Shown one piece after another: positions 59,701 to 64,000 of a stretch of DNA of 64,000 nt. The notes beneath the pieces are model-generated. The model saw only the letters and a program-made list of their open reading frames with translations. It was not told where the DNA came from and ran no database searches. Source of the stretch: Paracoccaceae bacterium (GTDB taxonomy: Bacteria > Pseudomonadota > Alphaproteobacteria > Rhodobacterales > Rhodobacteraceae); contig JAKIUB010000014.1 of the NCBI GenBank assembly GCA_021647745.1, forward strand, positions 1 to 64,000, given 5' to 3'. The translations under genes and the position numbers were made by a program. Position 1 is the stretch's first letter. Each line of letters starts with the position of its first letter.

Positions 59701-60642
59701 GTGCAGGACTGCACAAGCATAGCTAAGGTAGAACACCCCTTGTTACAGCCCAACCCGAAATCATCTTCTATTTTGACCAGACTGGAGAGCTGGAGAAGTA
59801 AGCATTTTGATCAGGGCGCGCTGCATTTGGGGCTAACCTATCAACAAATTCTGGCGTCAGCCGATATCCGGTGGAAGCTGATTTTCAGGGCGGCTCGCCA
59901 AATCATCACCCTGTATTTTCTGACCTATGAGCTATACGTTCTCGTATTGGGGCTGGTTTTATTGCTCATCACCACCGGCGCCTTTATTCAACCCGGTGTC
60001 GAGATCGGTATGGCAAGGCCGGTGTTTATCGGAATATTGACCCTTATCACAGTAGCTTTGCCTGCGCTGCTGCATTTTTTCCTGCTGCCGTTGCATATCA
60101 TTTTCCAAGCCCGTCTCTGGGTGCTCACACTGATCCATAGTTTGCTTGCAAGCGTTATCCTCAGCGGAATAGAGCCGTGGGTCGGCTCGATGATATTACC
60201 AGTCCAACCTTTGGGTTTTAGCGATATTTTTCTGCCAAATTTGGTGATCTATCTTTTTTCAATCGGCATTATTACCCTGCGGGTAAGGGATACGGTCTCT
60301 TATTCCGCGTATAAGAACCGCCACGATTCAAGCGGAATAGACAGCCTGCTACCCCCCGCTTTGCGCGGCAAGCTCGCCTATATTTCCGCTCAGGATCATT
60401 ATGTAAAAATTGTCACCCTTAAAGGAGAGCACCTCCATCGGATGCCGTTTTCCGCAGCTGTAAAAATGCTGGGCAATACCAAAGGCATGCTGGTGCATCG
60501 CTCCCATTGGGTTTCGTGCAATGCTATGCTCATACTGGAAAAATCAGCAGATAAATATGCGCTCAAGCTACGCGACGGCACCTGTATTCCTGTTGCCAAA
60601 TCAAAATTTACCCAGGTTCAAACTTATCTGGACACCCGTTAA
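59701..60642 (+). CDS. Membrane-anchored LytTR-type transcription regulator
   Basis: A predicted inner-membrane regulator with a C-terminal LytTR DNA-binding domain (KLAYISAQDHYVKIVTLKGEHLHRMPFSAAVKMLG; MLVHRSHWVSCNAMLILEKSADKYALKLRDGTCIPVAKSKF) preceded by about four membrane helices in the middle (LYVLVLGLVLLLITTGAFIQ; FIGILTLITVALPALLHFFLLPL and others). The N-terminus is uncertain: the frame is open from 59578, overlapping DUF1285 in another frame, but that part is not convincing, so I tentatively choose the GTG at 59701. Convergent with rppH. Target genes are unknown. Confidence 0.7.
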   Translation: MQDCTSIAKVEHPLLQPNPKSSSILTRLESWRSKHFDQGALHLGLTYQQILASADIRWKLIFRAARQIITLYFLTYELYVLVLGLVLLLITTGAFIQPGVEIGMARPVFIGILTLITVALPALLHFFLLPLHIIFQARLWVLTLIHSLLASVILSGIEPWVGSMILPVQPLGFSDIFLPNLVIYLFSIGIITLRVRDTVSYSAYKNRHDSSGIDSLLPPALRGKLAYISAQDHYVKIVTLKGEHLHRMPFSAAVKMLGNTKGMLVHRSHWVSCNAMLILEKSADKYALKLRDGTCIPVAKSKFTQVQTYLDTR

Positions 60643-60645
60643 TAT

Positions 60646-61140
60646 TCAAAAATATCTGCCAAATTCATCAAAGACCTGTCGGTAGATCGCCCGCTTGAAG
60701 GGGATGATCTTGTCCAGCACCTCGTCAGCCTCCATCCATTTCCATTCCGAAAACTCGGGGGCTTCGGTATGGATATTGATGCAACTATCCGGCCCGAGAA
60801 ACCGAAGTAAAAACCAGCGCTGCTTCTGGCCGCGAAACCGCGCTACACCGTTCTTTTTGGTAAAAAGGCGCTGCGCCACTTCAGGGGGGAAATCATATTT
60901 CAACCACTCCCGACTATGGGCCACCACCTTGACAGCATCCGCCAAAACACCGGTCTCTTCCGCCAGTTCGCGCAGCGCGGCGGCCTCGGGCATCTCGCCG
61001 GTATCTATCCCGCCTTGTGGCATCTGCCACGCATCCGGCATATCAAGCCGTCGACCGACAAAAACCTTGCCTTCAGGATTAAGCAATACCAGCCCCGCAT
61101 TGGGGCGATAGGGCAGCGCGGCAAATTCACTGTTCTTCAT
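60646..61140 (-). CDS. rppH: RNA pyrophosphohydrolase
   Basis: Removes pyrophosphate from triphosphorylated mRNA 5' ends to start decay. The 164-residue Nudix protein has the box GGIDTGEMPEAAALRELAEETGV (GX5EX7REUXEEXGU) and the N-terminal NAGLVLLNPEGKVFVGRRLDMPDAWQMPQGG typical of RppH. It follows ctpA by 99 bases on the same strand. Confidence 0.93.
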   Translation of the reverse strand: MKNSEFAALPYRPNAGLVLLNPEGKVFVGRRLDMPDAWQMPQGGIDTGEMPEAAALRELAEETGVLADAVKVVAHSREWLKYDFPPEVAQRLFTKKNGVARFRGQKQRWFLLRFLGPDSCINIHTEAPEFSEWKWMEADEVLDKIIPFKRAIYRQVFDEFGRYF

Positions 61141-61239
61141 GGTAGGCTTTCACGGGCATTTCAATGTCAGGGGGCCAAAACCCTGTCAGCCAATGCAAAA
61201 AAGGCACTGACTGCGGGTAAAGGTGTGGCCCCCTTGTTG

Positions 61240-62568
61240 CTACTGGGAACCAAGAACGGTGATACCCTTGATCAGGTCAATCGCATAGGCGAGCTGGTTA
61301 TCCTGTCCTTTGAGTTTGGCGGCTGCCTCTTGCTCGGCGCGCTCGGCATCCACCTGTTTGCGCTCGTCCTCGGTGAGGGAGTCATTCTCGATCGAGCCGC
61401 GCAGGTCAGCTTCCGAGCGCCGGTCCGGCTGGTCTTCGGCTTCTGGATCCTCAGGAACAGGCGGAACATATTCGACAATAATATCCGGCTCGACACCGAG
61501 GTTCTGGATGGAGCGGCCCGAGGGGGTATAATAGCGCGCGGTGGTCAGGCGGATGGCGCCATTTCCCTGCATCGGCATGATCGTCTGGACCGACCCCTTG
61601 CCAAAACTCTTGGTGCCGACAATCACAGCCCGCCGGTGATCTTGCAGTGCGCCGGCCACAATCTCGGAGGCCGAAGCCGAACCGCCATTGATCAGCACAA
61701 CCAAAGGCTTGCCCAATGTCAGGTCGCCCTCTTCAGCGCTATAGCGGCTGGAATCAAGGTCCGAGCGGCCCCGTGTCGATACGATCTCGCCCTCCTCCAG
61801 AAAGGCGTCCGAAATACTGATCGCCTCGCTAAGCAACCCGCCAGGGTTGTTGCGCAGATCCAGCACAAAACCGTCAATGTTTTCAAGACCACCAGCGGCT
61901 TCGATTTCACGGGCGATGCCATCTGCCATATTGGGGTAGCTCTGCTCGTTAAATGTGGTCACGCGCATCACAATTGTGCTGCCTTCGGTGCGCACCCGGG
62001 CGGCGGTGAGCTTGATGATCGCGCGGGTCAAGGTTACCTCGAACGGCTCTTGGTCACGGTCCCGCACAATGGTGAGGGTAATATCGGAGCCAACAGGGCC
62101 GCGCATCATGTCTACCGCTTCATTCAAGGTCAGGCCAAGAGTTTGCTCGCCATTAACCGCAGTAATAAAATCACCTGATTGCAGGCCGGCCTTGTCTGCC
62201 GGTGTGTCGTCCATCGGCGAGACGATCTTCACCCAGCCCTCTTCCTGCGTCACCTCGATGCCCAACCCGCCAAATTCACCACGGGTGTCGAATTGCATTT
62301 CTTCATAGTTTCGCGGGGCGAGGTAGGATGAATGCGGGTCAAGCGAGACCAGCATTCCGTTGATCGCGGCGCGGATCAGTTCCTGATCATCAACCTCGTC
62401 CACATAGGAGGCGCGTATCCGCTCGAAAATATCGCCAAACAGGTCAAGCTGCTCGTAAGTGTTGGTTTCCGGCGCAGCTTCCTGTGCGAAACTCGGCAGT
62501 GCAAGCTGGGTACTGGCAATCATGCCTGCCATAATGCCACCTGTGGCTGCCATCCAATATTTCTTCAT
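61240..62568 (-). CDS. ctpA: C-terminal processing peptidase (S41, CtpA type)
   Basis: Periplasmic serine protease. 442 residues: signal peptide (MKKYWMAATGGIMAGMIASTQLALPSFAQ), PDZ domain (GLGIEVTQEEGWVKIVSPMDDTPADKAGLQSGDFITAVNGEQ), and the S41 catalytic core with the nucleophile Ser in NGGSASASEIVAGAL and the Lys in GTKSFGKGSVQTIMPMQG. The ATG at 62568 has AGGA upstream; the envC-like gene ends 14 bases before it. Together they suggest cell-wall hydrolase control. Confidence 0.95.
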   Translation of the reverse strand: MKKYWMAATGGIMAGMIASTQLALPSFAQEAAPETNTYEQLDLFGDIFERIRASYVDEVDDQELIRAAINGMLVSLDPHSSYLAPRNYEEMQFDTRGEFGGLGIEVTQEEGWVKIVSPMDDTPADKAGLQSGDFITAVNGEQTLGLTLNEAVDMMRGPVGSDITLTIVRDRDQEPFEVTLTRAIIKLTAARVRTEGSTIVMRVTTFNEQSYPNMADGIAREIEAAGGLENIDGFVLDLRNNPGGLLSEAISISDAFLEEGEIVSTRGRSDLDSSRYSAEEGDLTLGKPLVVLINGGSASASEIVAGALQDHRRAVIVGTKSFGKGSVQTIMPMQGNGAIRLTTARYYTPSGRSIQNLGVEPDIIVEYVPPVPEDPEAEDQPDRRSEADLRGSIENDSLTEDERKQVDAERAEQEAAAKLKGQDNQLAYAIDLIKGITVLGSQ

Positions 62569-62582
62569 AAGAACAATCCTGT

Positions 62583-63701
62583 CTAGTTTACAGCGAACCA
62601 AGTTAAAGGGTCCACCGGTATTCCATTTTCCCGAATCTCTATATAGAGGCTTTCGGCGCCCTTGTCATTTTCGCCTGTCGATTCCGCAAGAAACTCGGCA
62701 GAATCCGGTATTTCCCCCCCAAGAAGCCCCAAAGCGGCGCCAGATTCAAGCACATCTCCCGTGTTCACGTAAACTTGTCCAAAACCCGCGTATATTTGCA
62801 GCTGTTCGGGGGCCGGCTCAAGGATAACAACCTGACCATATTCCAGAAGCCCTCCGGCAAACCTCACAATACCGGCCTGCGGCGCCAGTACCAGCGAAAG
62901 CGCTGGCGCAGTTAGCAAAATGCCGGGCTGCCGAATTCCTATCCCGTTAGGCTGATTATAACTGCGCACAATAGTTCCACTGACCGGCAAAGGCAATGTG
63001 CCGCGCAAGGTCAAAAGTTGCGTTTCACTAAGCGGTGCCGCGCCGGAAAGCCGGGAGCCAAGCGCCGTGGCCAGCCCGCCGAGGTCTTCGCTCGCGCGTA
63101 CCAGCTGCTCAAGATTGTCCAGCAAATTTGCGGGGTTTTCGGGTGCTGGCTGGTCCGCCCTTATAGCCGCAGCCAGCTCGCGGCGGGCCTGTTTCAGGGT
63201 TTCCAGCGCGGTGCGAATATTGGCCAATGCTTCATCGTGCAGGGCATTCAGGGCTTCAATAGTCGCCAGCTCCGCACGCAGTTTCTCCGCTTGCGCACGA
63301 AGGGTCGGGGTAATAGCCGAGAGGATCATCGCCGCACGGGCCGAAGCCGTTGCGCCAGCCGGATGCAAAATACGAAAAGCCACCGGTGTATTTTCGAGCG
63401 CGGCAAGTGTGGCCAGCAAGTTACCCATCTCGCCACGATTTTGGGCGATGGCGTTTTGTTTTTGCTTGGCAACCATGATCGAGGCACGCAAGGCAAGGCG
63501 CAGAGAACCAAGGCCGGTTTCAAGGCTACGAATAGTGTTGGAGAGAGCCGCCACACGGTCTTCATTCGCCTCCGCAGCAGCCAGCGCTGTCGTCGCCATT
63601 CGGATATCTTCAGAGGCGGCACGCAGCGCCAGCACAGGATCGCTCTGGGCGACTGCCGGACTGGTCAACAAAACCAGTAAAAAAAACAGAAACTTCCTCA
63701 A
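62583..63701 (-). CDS. EnvC-like murein hydrolase activator (degenerate LytM domain)
   Basis: A 372-residue secreted protein: signal peptide (MRKFLFFLLVLLTSPAVAQ), coiled coil (about 25-200), and a C-terminal M23/LytM-like domain (about 240-372). The LytM zinc-ligand motifs HxxxD and HxH are not present (GIGIRQPGILLTAP... and EYGQVVILEPA, SLYIEIRENG replace them), so it should activate amidases rather than cut peptidoglycan, as EnvC does. Its ATG overlaps the gpmI stop (ATGA), and ctpA follows. Confidence 0.88.
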   Translation of the reverse strand: MRKFLFFLLVLLTSPAVAQSDPVLALRAASEDIRMATTALAAAEANEDRVAALSNTIRSLETGLGSLRLALRASIMVAKQKQNAIAQNRGEMGNLLATLAALENTPVAFRILHPAGATASARAAMILSAITPTLRAQAEKLRAELATIEALNALHDEALANIRTALETLKQARRELAAAIRADQPAPENPANLLDNLEQLVRASEDLGGLATALGSRLSGAAPLSETQLLTLRGTLPLPVSGTIVRSYNQPNGIGIRQPGILLTAPALSLVLAPQAGIVRFAGGLLEYGQVVILEPAPEQLQIYAGFGQVYVNTGDVLESGAALGLLGGEIPDSAEFLAESTGENDKGAESLYIEIRENGIPVDPLTWFAVN

Positions 63702-64000
63702 CCCGATAACAATGACACGCCGGTCATCTCCTCTGGCTGGGGCAAGCCCATAAGCTCTAGCAAGCTCGGCGCCAGGTCTGCCAGCCGCCCGCCCGCTCGC
63801 AATCGCCTGCCCGGCGGCCCGTTAAACAAAATAACCGGCACGGGATTGAGGGTATGGGCAGTGTGAGGCTCACCGGTAATCGGGTCTACCATGACCTCGC
63901 AATTGCCATGATCCGCCGTGAGAACCATAGTGCCACCAACAGTTTCCAGCGCAACAAGCACCTTGGCCAATCCCGCATCCACCGCCTCGCAGGCCTTGAT
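63698..64000 (-). CDS. gpmI: 2,3-bisphosphoglycerate-independent phosphoglycerate mutase, C-terminal end only
   Basis: Interconverts 3- and 2-phosphoglycerate in glycolysis. Only the last 100 or so codons are in the window; the frame continues past the right edge. The metal-ligand motifs LTADHGNCEVM and TAHTLNPVPVILF, and the tail LADLAPSLLELMGLPQPEEMTG are diagnostic. The stop overlaps the envC-like start codon by ATGA, a known Rhodobacterales order gpmI-envC-ctpA (from memory). Confidence 0.95.
   Translation of the reverse strand: MKACEAVDAGLAKVLVALETVGGTMVLTADHGNCEVMVDPITGEPHTAHTLNPVPVILFNGPPGRRLRAGGRLADLAPSLLELMGLPQPEEMTGVSLLSG

Noticed and set aside
60916..62178. 420-codon plus-strand frame opposite ctpA and rppH
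   Set aside because: Antisense shadow spanning two recognised genes.

Overview
The window is one contiguous chromosomal segment from an alphaproteobacterium, most probably a marine-type member of the Rhodobacterales (Rhodobacteraceae). This is inferred from the gene order: glyQ-DUF6446-glyS, pccB/pccR/pccA/mcm, ruvCAB, fsa-DUF484-xerC divergent from priA, atpHAGDC, MoxR-DUF58-DUF4159, and gpmI-envC-ctpA, together with a Hint_2-domain protein. GC content is moderately high. Nearly every base is coding, and many genes are joined by 4-base ATGA overlaps. No tRNA, rRNA, CRISPR array, insertion sequence or prophage was found.

Layout. 1-4569 (-): glycyl-tRNA synthetase (glyS truncated by the window edge, then a small membrane protein, then glyQ) and a group II PLP decarboxylase. 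4720-6181 (+): a Hint-domain protein with its own strong promoter and a bidirectional terminator. 6188-13769 (-): propionyl-CoA to succinyl-CoA module (pccB, three unknown small genes, a lipoprotein, an intercalated terminator, pccA, mcm). The divergent regulator pccR (+) is separated from pccB by a control region carrying two tandem-octamer operators. 15336-17207: coxG-like gene and a beta-solenoid membrane protein. 17241-20893 (-): ruvCAB with an attached unknown gene, then ribE. 21027-25602 (+): capsule Kdo-linker and export genes kpsS, kpsD-like and kpsC. 25599-27881 (-): xerC, DUF484, fsa. 27963-32874 (+): priA, hisC, tyrosine-pathway dehydrogenase, extensin-like lipoprotein. 32871-34076 (-): TetA-like MFS pump. 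34088-38994 (-): ATP synthase F1 operon with terminator. 39324-41755: methyltransferase (-), glyoxalase II and an EEP-family nuclease/phosphatase (+). 42025-44340 (+): clpA with a possible heat-shock promoter. 44355-50137: a MotA/MotB-type stator-like pair (-) divergent from a stomatin/NfeD pair and a LysM-solute-binding hybrid (+). 50150-52257: ChaC-like, DUF2125, ogt. 52236-58955 (-): MoxR-DUF58-DUF4159-membrane protein cluster. 59057-60642 (+): DUF1285 and a membrane LytTR regulator. 60646-64000 (-): rppH, ctpA, envC-like and gpmI (truncated by the window edge).

How the genes work together. The pcc/mcm block assimilates propionyl-CoA under PccR control. The kps trio supplies the lipid-Kdo anchor and outer-membrane channel of a group 2-type capsule, without the ABC transporter genes in this window. 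A large share of the second half concerns the cell envelope: a proton-channel-like motor with an unusually long predicted periplasmic coiled coil, stomatin/NfeD, a LysM protein, the MoxR cluster and an EnvC/CtpA cell-wall cleavage module. The most unusual candidate for an undescribed system is the 44355-50137 envelope cluster. The clearest regulatory discovery is the pccR operator/promoter arrangement.
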